A stretch of 64,000 nucleotides of DNA, from the NCBI RefSeq assembly GCF_000186465.1, contig NZ_GL636091.1:1724011-1788010 (forward strand), read 5' to 3'. Positions 29,653-37,799 of the stretch are shown one piece after another. This DNA is from Streptococcus australis ATCC 700641. GTDB taxonomy: Bacteria; Bacillota; Bacilli; Lactobacillales; Streptococcaceae. The position numbers and the translations under genes were made by a program. Positions within the stretch are counted from its first letter, which is position 1; every line of letters begins with the position of its first letter. Below the pieces are notes generated by a model. It did not search any database, was not told the DNA's origin, and saw only the letters and a list, made by a program, of their open reading frames with translations.

Positions 29653-30630
29653 ATGCTGAAACTTGGTATCATCGGCACCAGTGCCATCTCCCATTCCTTC
29701 CTTGCTGCAGCTAAAGAAACAGGCCAGTATGAGTTAAGAGCGGTCTATTCACGGACCTTGGAGAAAGCTCGTAGTTTCACCCAACCTTATGGACAAGTGG
29801 CCCTCTATGATGACCTGATTGCCTTTTTAGATAGTGATCTGGATGTCATCTACATTGCTAGTCCTAATTCACTCCACTATCCCCAGGCAAAATTAGCCCT
29901 CTTGGCTAAGAAACATGTCATCCTTGAAAAACCAGCTGTCACCACTCCCAAGGAATGGAAAGAGTTGGTTAAATTAGCCCAGGAGCACCAGGTCTATCTC
30001 TTTGAAGCCGCTCGCAACTATCATGAAAAAGCCTTTGCAACCATCCAAGACTTTTTCAAAGACAAGACCATCTTGGGTGGCCACATGACTTATGCCAAAT
30101 ACTCTTCTAAAATGCCTGAGCTCTTGAAAGGAAATACTCCCAATATTTTCTCCGACCAATTTGCGGGTGGAGCCCTCATGGATTTGGGAGTCTATCCTCT
30201 CTACTTTGCAATCGGCCTCTTTGGTCAACCTGAATCAGTAACTTATCAAGCGCGGCAATTGCCTAATTCAATCGATTTGAACGGACATGGTAGCTTGGTT
30301 TATTCTGACTTTATCATTGGCATTCAAGCCGGCAAAGATGTGACCAGCAATCTTCCTGCTGAAATTTACACGACAGACGGCACCCTTTTCTTAAGTGGAA
30401 TCGAAGCCGTTAACGAGGCTGTTTTTCAAGATCATTCTGGAACTAGTTACCAACTTCCGATTACTCCTGCTTCTCATAACATGCTCGAAGAAGCTCAGGC
30501 CTTTGCAAGTATAATGACAGAAGGCAACCAGACACTTTACCAGACTTGGCTTCAAACAGGACAGATGGTTCACCAAACCCTCTACGCTATGCGCCAAGAT
30601 GCTGGAATACACTTTAAGGACGAACATTAA
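29653..30630 (+). CDS. Gfo/Idh/MocA-family oxidoreductase
   Basis: 325 residues from the ATG at 29653, with AAAGGAG five bases upstream; a TATAAT box is near 29611-29616. N-terminal Rossmann fold opens LGIIGTSAIS, and the NAD-adjacent EKPAVTT holds the family's catalytic Lys. The C-terminal alpha/beta domain has YHEKAFATI and GGALMDLGVYPLYF, which matches the streptococcal branch. NAD(P)-dependent sugar or inositol oxidation is typical; substrate unknown. The next gene starts two bases after its stop. Confidence 0.88.
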   Translation: MLKLGIIGTSAISHSFLAAAKETGQYELRAVYSRTLEKARSFTQPYGQVALYDDLIAFLDSDLDVIYIASPNSLHYPQAKLALLAKKHVILEKPAVTTPKEWKELVKLAQEHQVYLFEAARNYHEKAFATIQDFFKDKTILGGHMTYAKYSSKMPELLKGNTPNIFSDQFAGGALMDLGVYPLYFAIGLFGQPESVTYQARQLPNSIDLNGHGSLVYSDFIIGIQAGKDVTSNLPAEIYTTDGTLFLSGIEAVNEAVFQDHSGTSYQLPITPASHNMLEEAQAFASIMTEGNQTLYQTWLQTGQMVHQTLYAMRQDAGIHFKDEH

Positions 30631-30631
30631 T

Positions 30632-31720
30632 ATGACACTAGCATTTCCACCGCTCTGGCAAGAGCAACTCAAAACCCTCGGCTTTGAGCAACTGACTGAA
30701 ATCCAAGAACGCCTCTTCGAGCCGATCACCCAAGGGGAGAACGTGCTTGGAGTCAGCCCGACAGGAACCGGAAAGACCCTGGCCTATCTCTTCCCTAGTC
30801 TTCTCAAGCTAAAACCTAAAAAAGCACAACAATTGTTGATCCTATCACCCAATACAGAATTGGCCGGACAAATCTTTGATGTTGCCAAACAATGGGCGGA
30901 ACCTCTTGGACTCAGTGCCCAACTCTTCCTTTCAGGCTCTAGTCAAAAACGGCAAATCGAACGCCTCAAAAAGGGACCCGAAATTCTCATTGGAACTCCA
31001 GGACGTATTTTTGAATTGATCAAGTTAAAGAAAATCAAGATGATGAATGTTGATACCATCATCCTGGATGAATTTGATCAACTGTTTAGCGACTCTCAGT
31101 ATCACTTTGTCGATAAGATTTGCCACTACGCGCCCCGAGATCATCAATTTATCTATATGAGTGCAACGACCAAGTTTGATCCAGAACAAATCGAACCTAA
31201 TACTCTAACCATTCAAGTGGAAGGACAAAACTTGGACAATATCCAGCACTTCTATATGGAAGTGGACAAGCGAGAAAAGGTTGAACTCCTCAGAAAACTC
31301 TCCAATGTCGAAGACTTTCGTGGCCTCGTTTTCTTCAACAGCTTGTCAGACCTAGGAAGCGCCGAAGAAAAACTCCAATACCGGGAAGTTAGCGCCGTCT
31401 CACTTGCTAGTGACGTTAATGTCAAGTTCCGAAAAGTCATTCTGGAACGCTTTAAGGACCACCAGCTGACACTCCTTCTTGCAACAGATTTGGTGGCACG
31501 AGGAATTGATATTGACTCTCTAGAATGTGTCGTCAACTATGAAGTTCCTCGAGATACCGAAACCTACATCCACCGATCTGGACGTACCGGACGTATGGGT
31601 AAAGAGGGCTATGTCATCACCTTGGTCAGCCATCCAGAAGAATTGAAAAGTTTGAAAAAATTAACCCCCGTTCGTCCCTTGATTCTCAAAGGAGCTCAAC
31701 TTTATATAGGGGAAGAATAA
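30632..31720 (+). CDS. Short DEAD-box RNA helicase
   Basis: 362 residues from the ATG at 30632, one base after the upstream stop. Q motif region GFEQLTEIQ, Walker A SPTGTGKT at 42-49, PGRI, motif II DEFD instead of DEAD, SAT, and C-terminal ARGIDID and HRSGRTGRMG. There is no tail beyond the two RecA domains, so it is a minimal DEAD-box protein, probably in RNA or ribosome handling. The Ala to Phe change in motif II is a family variant and keeps the catalytic Asp-Glu and last Asp. Confidence 0.9.
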   Translation: MTLAFPPLWQEQLKTLGFEQLTEIQERLFEPITQGENVLGVSPTGTGKTLAYLFPSLLKLKPKKAQQLLILSPNTELAGQIFDVAKQWAEPLGLSAQLFLSGSSQKRQIERLKKGPEILIGTPGRIFELIKLKKIKMMNVDTIILDEFDQLFSDSQYHFVDKICHYAPRDHQFIYMSATTKFDPEQIEPNTLTIQVEGQNLDNIQHFYMEVDKREKVELLRKLSNVEDFRGLVFFNSLSDLGSAEEKLQYREVSAVSLASDVNVKFRKVILERFKDHQLTLLLATDLVARGIDIDSLECVVNYEVPRDTETYIHRSGRTGRMGKEGYVITLVSHPEELKSLKKLTPVRPLILKGAQLYIGEE

Positions 31721-32028
31721 GAAAATCGTTCGTAGCATTACGAACGATTCAGATTGAAGATAAAGTCATTTTTAAAACTTTCCTTAGGTGAGTACGGACG
31801 TCAGCGAACTTCGTAGAAGTTCCATGACTTAGTTTTGAACCTAAAGTTTCAAAACTCCCGAGTGCCTGAAACAATTGTGTTTCAGGCATTTTTCTCACAG
31901 CGGAAAGTTTTTCATATTCTTAAATGATTAAAAAATAAAAGTCAATTTTTGAAAATCATCCCGCTGTTTTATGTAAAACAATAGTTTGTCTACATTCAAA
32001 ATCGTTCGTAATAATACGAACGATTTTT
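31721..32028. other. Hairpin-rich intergenic region
   Basis: No ORF. It is bounded by two hairpins with the same 11-bp stem AATCGTTCGTA/TACGAACGATT (31724-31749, loop GCAT; 32000-32025, loop ATAA). Between are a nested stem: TTAGGT (31784-31789) with ACCTAA (31839-31844), GTCA (31800-31803) with TGAC (31825-31828), and GAACTTC (31806-31812) with GAAGTTC (31816-31822); an alternative stem AGTTTTGAA (31831-31839) with TTCAAAACT (31848-31856) that overlaps the first; a strong terminator; and a long-range CAGCGG (31898-31903) with CCGCTG (31961-31966). Confidence 0.75.
31863..31893 (+). terminator. Terminator of the helicase transcript
   Basis: TGCCTGAAACA/TGTTTCAGGCA perfect 11-bp stem, ATTG loop, TTTTT tail. 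Confidence 0.9.
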
Positions 32029-32030
32029 TT
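32000..32030. terminator. Terminator of pgdA, also active in the plus direction
   Basis: AATCGTTCGTA-ATAA-TACGAACGATT with a T-run on the plus strand (7 T) and a shorter run of 4 T on the minus strand. Its T-run abuts the pgdA stop codon, so on the minus strand it lies one to two bases after the gene. Confidence 0.85.
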
Positions 32031-33414
32031 AATTGCGATTGTAATAGAGGCGATGACTTTCCACTTGGTGGTTTAAGAGTTCATCAACCGTCACGATGGT
32101 GTAGCCTTGCGATTGAAGGTATTCAATCACGGCTGGAAGGGCATTAATAGATGTTTGGTGAATATCGTGCATCAGGATGATCGATCCTGGTTTGACTTGT
32201 TTTTTCACTTCTGCCAAGATGGCTTGTGTATTGTGGGTCTTCCAATCCAGAGTATCCACATCCCACATGATAAAGGCCTGATCAACGGCATATTGAATGG
32301 CACTATTAATCGAACCATAAGGAGGACGAGTAATCTTCGTTTGCACTCCTGTGACCTTTTGAATCACTTCCTTCGTATCCATGATTTCTTTTTGGGCAGC
32401 CTCCAAAGGCAACTTGGTTAAGACAGGATGATTCCAGGTATGGATTCCGATTTCATGTCCTTCCTGACGTACCCGTTTAGCCACTTCAGGATAGGCCGAG
32501 ACATTCTTCCCAAGCATAAAGAAAGTCGCCTTAACATGGTACTTGTTGAGGATATCCAGGGCTTGAGGGGTCGTCGTTGGATCTGGACCATCATCAAATG
32601 TTAAGGCAACCATCTTAGCATGACGTTGAGTTTGGTAGGCCTCATAAGCTTGAAGATCTCCAGGATTCAGACGAGCAGAATCAATCACATCATAGAGCTT
32701 CGAAAGGGGTACATCGAAGGTTTCCATGCCCTCAATAGTAACTGGAAGGGTAATAGAAAGAACCCCTTGATTGTAGGTGAACTGCCAGCCTGCCATATCA
32801 CTTGCTGAGACAGCTTGCATTATCTCCTCAATTCTTTCTTCCCCTAACTGTAGAAAGACCAGCTGGGAACGCAATTCTGTTAGGAGAATTTCTTTGGATA
32901 GATCTGCATCCGTAAACAATTGTGAAAAATGGAAGACAGCTCCTTCATCCGTTAGATAAAGGAGAGGAAGTTTGTCGATCCCATCTTTGATAAACTTGCC
33001 ATTTTTCCACTTGTACTGGGTCTTCTTCACCTGATAAGGATGAACCCCTACAAATGGGTCTTCTGAACGTTCGGTATGGTAGAACAAAAGCTCTTTTGCT
33101 TGCTGGTTCTTTTTCTCTTCTTGGGGAAGAGAGCCAACGTCAGCCAAAATTCTCTCTTTAACCACTGCGATGGGTTCTTCATTATTTTTCGGGTAGTAAG
33201 CCGCGACATATGTTTGACCAACCATTCCTTTTTGAAGGCTGGTATCCTTGTCTTTTTCAATTGCTTCTTCTTCCCGAATTGCTTTGGAAAACTGTTGATT
33301 ATAATTTTTGATGGCGCGTGCTTCCTCAATCTTCTGATAAGCTAGGTAAATTCCTCCGATAAAAAGGAGGTTTAGAATAATGAGGATAAACATTTTCAAG
33401 TAGGAATTCTTCAT
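32029..33414 (-). CDS. pgdA: Peptidoglycan N-acetylglucosamine deacetylase PgdA
   Basis: 461 residues. Membrane anchor at about 8-25, a middle region (about 40-265), then a C-terminal NodB deacetylase domain: TFDDGP with Asp274-Asp275, metal ligands His325 and His329, RPPYG at 363-367, DTLDW near 387-391 and His416 in LMHDIH. These match the pneumococcal enzyme almost residue for residue. It removes acetyl groups from GlcNAc in peptidoglycan, giving lysozyme resistance. The ATG is 6 bases beyond an extended -10 box and has no Shine-Dalgarno. Single-gene unit. Confidence 0.95.
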   Translation of the reverse strand: MKNSYLKMFILIILNLLFIGGIYLAYQKIEEARAIKNYNQQFSKAIREEEAIEKDKDTSLQKGMVGQTYVAAYYPKNNEEPIAVVKERILADVGSLPQEEKKNQQAKELLFYHTERSEDPFVGVHPYQVKKTQYKWKNGKFIKDGIDKLPLLYLTDEGAVFHFSQLFTDADLSKEILLTELRSQLVFLQLGEERIEEIMQAVSASDMAGWQFTYNQGVLSITLPVTIEGMETFDVPLSKLYDVIDSARLNPGDLQAYEAYQTQRHAKMVALTFDDGPDPTTTPQALDILNKYHVKATFFMLGKNVSAYPEVAKRVRQEGHEIGIHTWNHPVLTKLPLEAAQKEIMDTKEVIQKVTGVQTKITRPPYGSINSAIQYAVDQAFIMWDVDTLDWKTHNTQAILAEVKKQVKPGSIILMHDIHQTSINALPAVIEYLQSQGYTIVTVDELLNHQVESHRLYYNRN

Positions 33415-33420
33415 ACTCTT

Positions 33421-33429
33421 ATTATAGCA
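33421..33429 (-). promoter_or_regulatory. Extended -10 promoter of pgdA, 6 bp from the ATG
   Basis: TGC-TATAAT, AAGAGT, ATG on the minus strand. The predicted first transcribed base is the A of ATG. Confidence 0.65.
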
Positions 33430-33557
33430 ATTTTATCACTAAAAAAACAGGAGAAAACTCTAGAATCTAGAAAATAAAACCTAAAAAATAGTAGGAAAAT
33501 AGAATCAATCCTGTCCTATCTCCTGTCACTCCCTAGAGGCCATCTTCATGCACAAAA

Positions 33558-33587
33558 AAAGAACAGGTCAATTCTCGCCTGCTCTTT
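33558..33587 (-). terminator. Terminator of gloA
   Basis: AAAGAACAGG/CCTGCTCTTT stem (one mismatch) with a 7-T tail on the minus strand. Confidence 0.85.
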
Positions 33588-33609
33588 ATCACATGTTATA
33601 TGATGCTGA

Positions 33610-33996
33610 TTATAAGGAGTTTTCACGAATCACTTCTACTTTGTAGCCATCTGGGTCCACAATAAAGTAATAGTTTGGAAGCGTTCCTGGCAATCCTTTT
33701 GGATCAGTTACTTGGTAACCTTTTTCCTTATGCTCTGCATGAAGGGCTTCAAGGTCTGGGGTACTTAAGGCAACATGGGCAAAACCATCTCCAATGACAT
33801 AAGGACCATGATCATAGTTGTAAGTTAATTCTAACTCATAGTCATCTCCTTCTAAGCCAAGATAGACGATCGTAAATTTGTATTCAGGAAAATCCTTGCG
33901 ACGCAATTCCTTAAATCCAAACGCATCTGCATAAAAAGCAATTGATTTTTCTAAATTCTCCACTCGTAAACAAGTGTGTAACATTTTTGAAGCCAT
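33610..33996 (-). CDS. gloA: Lactoylglutathione lyase / VOC family protein
   Basis: 128 residues from the ATG at 33996, with AGAGGT six bases upstream. Glyoxalase I fold of two beta-alpha-beta-beta-beta modules: MLHTCLRVENLEKSIAFYAD opens the first and GFAHVALSTPDLEA the second. His5, Glu near 56 and 121 (the LELTYN and KVEVIREN contexts) and His in FAHVAL are the expected metal ligands. Detoxifies methylglyoxal. Single-gene unit. Confidence 0.9.
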   Translation of the reverse strand: MASKMLHTCLRVENLEKSIAFYADAFGFKELRRKDFPEYKFTIVYLGLEGDDYELELTYNYDHGPYVIGDGFAHVALSTPDLEALHAEHKEKGYQVTDPKGLPGTLPNYYFIVDPDGYKVEVIRENSL

Positions 33997-34069
33997 AAGA
34001 CACCTCTTTCTTTTTTTACTATTATACACTAGTCAGATAAAAATAGCGATTATTTGAAATGGATGAAAA

Positions 34070-34248
34070 AAGAGAGTGGGACAGAAATCGGTAATTCGTT
34101 AGAATTCGATTTTGTCGTCCCACCTCCGCACAGTTGAGTAGGGCTGTAAAAACTGATGTAATCAGCGTAGTAGAGCCCACTCAACCACTGCATCTTGCTC
34201 GACAATCCAAAGACAATTGAGAGGCTAGGATTTCTGTCCCACTCTCTT
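34070..34248. repeat. 179-bp element with 20-bp terminal inverted repeats
   Basis: Ends are AAGAGAGTGGGACAGAAATC (34070-34089) and its exact reverse complement (34229-34248). Inside are GTTGAGTAGGGCT (34133-34145) with AGCCCACTCAAC (34174-34185) capped by CTGAT/ATCAG, and a GTCCCAC (34117-34123) that can pair with the left end instead. No coding frame of note. One end touches the ciaH stop. A partial inverted copy is at 1-39. It has MITE-like form but may equally be a structured terminator. Confidence 0.85.
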
Positions 34249-35620
34249 ACTTGTTCTTCGTTGATTTAGAACTGGATTTCTTTTTACTATCTGATTTAGT
34301 TGCTAGCTTTACCTCAAAAATAGCACCTTTAGGCTTGTTATCTCGAACAGTAATGGTACCATTAAAAGCTTCTACGATTTGCTTGGCTAAAGAAAGACCT
34401 AACCCAAAACCACCCTTTTGACGGGTCCGCGCCTTATCCACTCGGTAGAATCGATCAAAAATCCGTTTTTTATCTTCGTCTGCAATCCCTGGTCCATTAT
34501 CCTCTACCCTAAGATAGAGATAACGATCCTTGAATTGGGCGACAAATCGTATCTTTCCTTCTTCCTCTGTGTATTTGAGGGCATTGTCATACAAAATGGT
34601 CATCAGCTGTTTCAGTAGGACCTTGTCAGACACCAGACTCCTTTCGACATGATTCTCATACTCGAAGATTTTATCATTTTCCTCGGCAATGATTTCATAA
34701 TTGGCAAAGGTTTGATCGAAAAAAGAGGGAGGGATTTCACAAAACTCAGGTTTAATCCCATCATCTCGGCGGGCTAAGTTTAAGAGATTGGTCGTCAGTA
34801 AGCGCATATTGCGAACCTCATCCAAAGAGGAGGCGATGTTCTCACTGGATTCCATGATCGTTGCCTCTGGTTTTCGGAACAGGGTTTCCAAACGATTTTG
34901 CAAAACGGCTAAAGGTGTCCGCAATTCATGAGAAGCATTTTCAACAAAAGCCTTCTGCCGATTCATGCTCTCTAAGAGAGGTTTCACACTCATCTTAGCC
35001 AGAAAGATACTTGCAAAGAGAGAAATGCCCCAGAAGCAAATCATGACCAAGGCGATTTGGCTCTCATGTTTTTCACTAGTCTGCTCCAACTGGCTGATGT
35101 TGGTCATGATCACGGCATATTTCACCCCGTCGATATAATCATCGGGATCAATATCTACCAAATAAGCTCGGTAACTTTCCTTCTGCTTATAATGGTTGGT
35201 GATTTGAATCTGCTTGATCTTATTTAAATAACCGCGACTAAAGGTCACTGTTTTTAGATCCAGGAAACCATTATCCGTCGTTATATTTTCAAAATTATCA
35301 TTTAAGAGGATGGCTGTACTATTAGAAGTGACCGATGGTCTAGGGCCATTCTCGGGACCAAGTTCATCATCTTCTGGTCGGTCATCATCTGGTTCGTCTC
35401 TTCCCATCCCATTTCCTGTACGATTGGCCAAGCTAATAATAGAATAACGATCTTTACTCAGCATCTTTAAATTTTCATCAACCGTTGTATAAAGACTTGA
35501 CCGCATCACTTGAATAATAATCAAGGTCATGGTTGAGAAAATTAAGGTAAAGAGTCCGAAATAGCGGATGAAATAAGAAAAGTCATCCGCATTAACAGTT
35601 TTTTTAATTTTATTGAGCAT
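34247..35620 (-). CDS. ciaH: Sensor histidine kinase CiaH
   Basis: 457 residues. Membrane helix at about 21-42, a roughly 150-residue extracellular region with an acidic Asp/Glu-rich stretch ([12 protein letters not shown]), a second helix near 195-215, then HAMP-like linker, HisKA ([16 protein letters not shown] with the phosphorylated His) and HATPase ([19 protein letters not shown]). It matches pneumococcal CiaH throughout the cytoplasmic half. CiaRH controls competence, bacteriocin and cell-wall stress traits. It overlaps ciaR by 11 bases. The acidic insert is longer than in pneumococcus as I recall it. Confidence 0.95.
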   Translation of the reverse strand: MLNKIKKTVNADDFSYFIRYFGLFTLIFSTMTLIIIQVMRSSLYTTVDENLKMLSKDRYSIISLANRTGNGMGRDEPDDDRPEDDELGPENGPRPSVTSNSTAILLNDNFENITTDNGFLDLKTVTFSRGYLNKIKQIQITNHYKQKESYRAYLVDIDPDDYIDGVKYAVIMTNISQLEQTSEKHESQIALVMICFWGISLFASIFLAKMSVKPLLESMNRQKAFVENASHELRTPLAVLQNRLETLFRKPEATIMESSENIASSLDEVRNMRLLTTNLLNLARRDDGIKPEFCEIPPSFFDQTFANYEIIAEENDKIFEYENHVERSLVSDKVLLKQLMTILYDNALKYTEEEGKIRFVAQFKDRYLYLRVEDNGPGIADEDKKRIFDRFYRVDKARTRQKGGFGLGLSLAKQIVEAFNGTITVRDNKPKGAIFEVKLATKSDSKKKSSSKSTKNK

Positions 35621-36284
35621 CTTTCAGAATGTACCCCACGCTACGCAATGTTTGGAGATTTTTTGCAAAGTCTGTTCCTTTTAACTTCTTACGAATCTTA
35701 GAAACATACACTTCGACAACCGAGATAGTCGTATCACTATCAAATCCCCAAAGTCGATCAAAGATTTGTGTTTTTGGCAGGATAACATTTTGATTTTGAA
35801 GGAAATAGACCAAGAGATCAAATTCTTTTCCTAATAGTTCTACTTCTTTTCCTTCAACAAGCGTAGAGTTAGTCGAGAGATTAACGGTCACATTCCCATA
35901 CGAAAGGGTATTTTCATTGACCTTACCAGAGCGCTTCAACAATGCTTGGATCCGCATCTTGAGTTCTTCTAGGTAGAATGGCTTGGTCAGATAGTCATCT
36001 GCCCCTAGCTCAAACCCATGGCCCTTATCGTCCAAACTCTCTTTGGCTGTCATAATCAATACTGGAGTGGAGACACCCTTATCTCTCAATTCTTTCAGAA
36101 CTTGGAAACCATCTTTTTCAGGAAGCATGAGATCTAGCAAAATGAGGTCATAGATGCCACTTTCAGCCTCATACAGACCTTCATCCCCATCAAAGACTTG
36201 CATGACATCCGCAAAATCATCTAAAAAATCAAATACTGAATTAGACAAACCGAGGTCGTCTTCGACTAATAAAATCTTAATCAT
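35610..36284 (-). CDS. ciaR: Response regulator CiaR
   Basis: 224 residues, OmpR/PhoB class. Receiver with phospho-acceptor Asp51 in [13 protein letters not shown], Thr in MTAKES and Lys in LTKPF, then a winged-helix DNA-binding domain. Sequence is close to pneumococcal CiaR, which binds TTTAAG direct repeats. Own TATAAT promoter lies about 55 bp upstream, plus AAGGAGAAAGTAAAC before the ATG. Confidence 0.95.
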   Translation of the reverse strand: MIKILLVEDDLGLSNSVFDFLDDFADVMQVFDGDEGLYEAESGIYDLILLDLMLPEKDGFQVLKELRDKGVSTPVLIMTAKESLDDKGHGFELGADDYLTKPFYLEELKMRIQALLKRSGKVNENTLSYGNVTVNLSTNSTLVEGKEVELLGKEFDLLVYFLQNQNVILPKTQIFDRLWGFDSDTTISVVEVYVSKIRKKLKGTDFAKNLQTLRSVGYILKDAQ

Positions 36285-36397
36285 GTTTACTTTCTCCTTC
36301 TCATTCTTCCATACAGGGATGATGAGTATTTTCTACTCTATTATAACATGACCGGGCTTCATTCAGTAGCATCCAGATAACGATTTCAACTTTTTTC

Positions 36398-36994
36398 TTA
36401 GCCCGCTGTCCCTGTCTCATCCTTTGATGAATTGTTTGTATTGCTAGACGATTTTTTAGAAGAGGACTTCTTGGAGGATTTCTTATTGGATTTTCCATTT
36501 TGTTGGTTATCTTGTTGACCTTGAGGTCCTCCATCTTGTGGTGGTTGTCCATTCCTATTCCCCTGGTCTGGCCCACCATTTTGACCATCTTGAGGAGGCA
36601 TACCGCCTGGTCCTCCACCAAAGCCATCTTGTCCTTGACCACCTTGTGAGCCCCCTCCTTGAGGTGGTTGACCGTTCATTTGTCCTTTCCCTGGACCACC
36701 ATTTTGGCCATCAAAACCTTGTGAGTTAGAAGGTCCATTTTGTTCTTGATGATTCCCATGGCCATTTTGTCCTTGAGAATTTTGGGCAGGATGGTTACTA
36801 TTTTGTGTAGCTATCGCTGCTTGTTGGCGTTGGGAAGTTGTATTGGCTGTCGCCAACATTCCCAATCCAAATCCACCTGTCATTCCTACGACGAGTCCTC
36901 CTGTTGCTGCGGCAGTTGCCCACCATTTAGGACTTTTCTTAACGACAATCATTTTTTCAGTTCTTTCTTGCTTTTGTTCATTCGAAGCGTGCAT
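36398..36994 (-). CDS. Membrane-anchored Gly/Gln/Asn-rich low-complexity protein
   Basis: 198 residues. A positively charged start is followed by a hydrophobic Gly/Ala-rich segment (about 25-50) that looks like a membrane anchor or uncleaved signal. Residues about 65-165 are nearly all Gly, Gln, Asn, Pro and Asp, with an imperfect duplication: DGQNGGPGKGQMNGQPPQ and DGQNGGPDQGNRNGQPPQ. The tail is Lys/Ser-rich (about 167-190). No catalytic fold; likely disordered and surface-exposed. AAGGA lies nine bases before the ATG. It lies between bioY and ciaR. I do not recognise the family. Confidence 0.75.
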   Translation of the reverse strand: MHASNEQKQERTEKMIVVKKSPKWWATAAATGGLVVGMTGGFGLGMLATANTTSQRQQAAIATQNSNHPAQNSQGQNGHGNHQEQNGPSNSQGFDGQNGGPGKGQMNGQPPQGGGSQGGQGQDGFGGGPGGMPPQDGQNGGPDQGNRNGQPPQDGGPQGQQDNQQNGKSNKKSSKKSSSKKSSSNTNNSSKDETGTAG

Positions 36995-37065
36995 TCTTTT
37001 ATTTCCTTATATTTTTATTTAAACAAGGCCTTTGTTTAGATAGGGATAGTTTACCGACTCTTCCT

Positions 37066-37112
37066 TAACCGTGACTAAATTTTTTCTTAAACTTTCCTAA
37101 AATGATTAAGGA
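37066..37112 (-). promoter_or_regulatory. Helically phased TTTAAG-like repeats before the Gly-rich gene
   Basis: The minus strand carries TTTAGG, TTTAAG, TTTAGT and TTAAGG at successive offsets of about 10-12 bp. This resembles a response-regulator site (CiaR uses TTTAAG direct repeats), although the spacing is not the canonical N5 pair. Confidence 0.4.
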
Positions 37113-37139
37113 GACATTTGTCACAGCTGAAAAGAGGAC

Positions 37140-37169
37140 TTGACAGGTTTGCCTTCATTTTTGTAGAAT
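37140..37169 (+). promoter_or_regulatory. Promoter of bioY
   Basis: TTGACA (37140-37145) and TAGAAT (37164-37169), 18-bp spacer. Confidence 0.75.
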
Positions 37170-37199
37170 AGTTACCATAAAAACAAAGCGAGGTTTACT
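37170..37199. promoter_or_regulatory. Candidate BirA operator upstream of bioY
   Basis: AGTTACC-N15-GGTTTACT, an imperfect inverted repeat with the 15-bp gap typical of BirA sites in Gram-positive bacteria. It starts right after the -10 box and ends just before the start codon. Confidence 0.6.
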
Positions 37200-37202
37200 G
37201 TT

Positions 37203-37745
37203 TTGAAAAAAATAGAATCAATGACATTAATTGCTCTTGGAGCAGCTTTGATTGCTGCCCTATCCCCTTTTACAATCCCACTTGGACCCATTCCTATCAC
37301 GCTTCAGACTTTAGCCATTGGATTAATTGCCAGCATCTATCGTCCAAAAGAAGCTACCCTTTCCGTTCTCATTTACCTCCTCTTAGGTGCCATTGGACTT
37401 CCCGTCTTTGCAGGTGGTCACGGAGGCATCAGCTCCTTTTACGGTCCCACTGCCGGATTCCTTTTCTTCTTTCCCCTTCGTGCTTTGGTTACTTCTATCT
37501 TTGCTGGTCAAAAGGGACAGCCCATTCGTATTTTTCTTGCTAACGCTTTAGGAGAAGTCGTTCTCTTTATTGGGGGTGCCTTAGGGTTTATGCTCATTGC
37601 CCATAAATCTTTAGATTTTGCAGTAAAATTTGTCGTCCTACCTTTTGTATTACCAGATTTGATTAAAATGACTTTGACAACTGTTTTCGCAGTTATTCTC
37701 TATCGCAATCTCAAACATCTCCCATATTTCAAAAAAGCAAAATAA
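37203..37745 (+). CDS. bioY: Biotin transporter substrate-binding subunit BioY
   Basis: 180 residues, six membrane helices of the ECF S-component type. GALIAALSPFTIPLGPIP near the start and the GLPVFAGGHGGISSFYGPTAGFLF biotin-binding block are diagnostic. It works with the ECF energy module encoded elsewhere. The start is TTG at 37203 with GCGAGG eight bases upstream. Biotin ligase BirA is in the same window and no biotin synthesis genes are seen, so this organism likely scavenges biotin. Confidence 0.94.
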   Translation: MKKIESMTLIALGAALIAALSPFTIPLGPIPITLQTLAIGLIASIYRPKEATLSVLIYLLLGAIGLPVFAGGHGGISSFYGPTAGFLFFFPLRALVTSIFAGQKGQPIRIFLANALGEVVLFIGGALGFMLIAHKSLDFAVKFVVLPFVLPDLIKMTLTTVFAVILYRNLKHLPYFKKAK

Positions 37746-37748
37746 AAA

Positions 37749-37797
37749 CTCTTAGAGAGGCTTGCAGATCTGCAGAGCACTCTCTAGGAGCTTTTTT
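37749..37797. terminator. Bidirectional terminator
   Basis: CTCTTAGAGAG/CTCTCTAGGAG outer arms with an inner TGCAGATCTGCA palindrome, T-run following on the plus strand. Confidence 0.75.
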
Positions 37798-37799
37798 CA

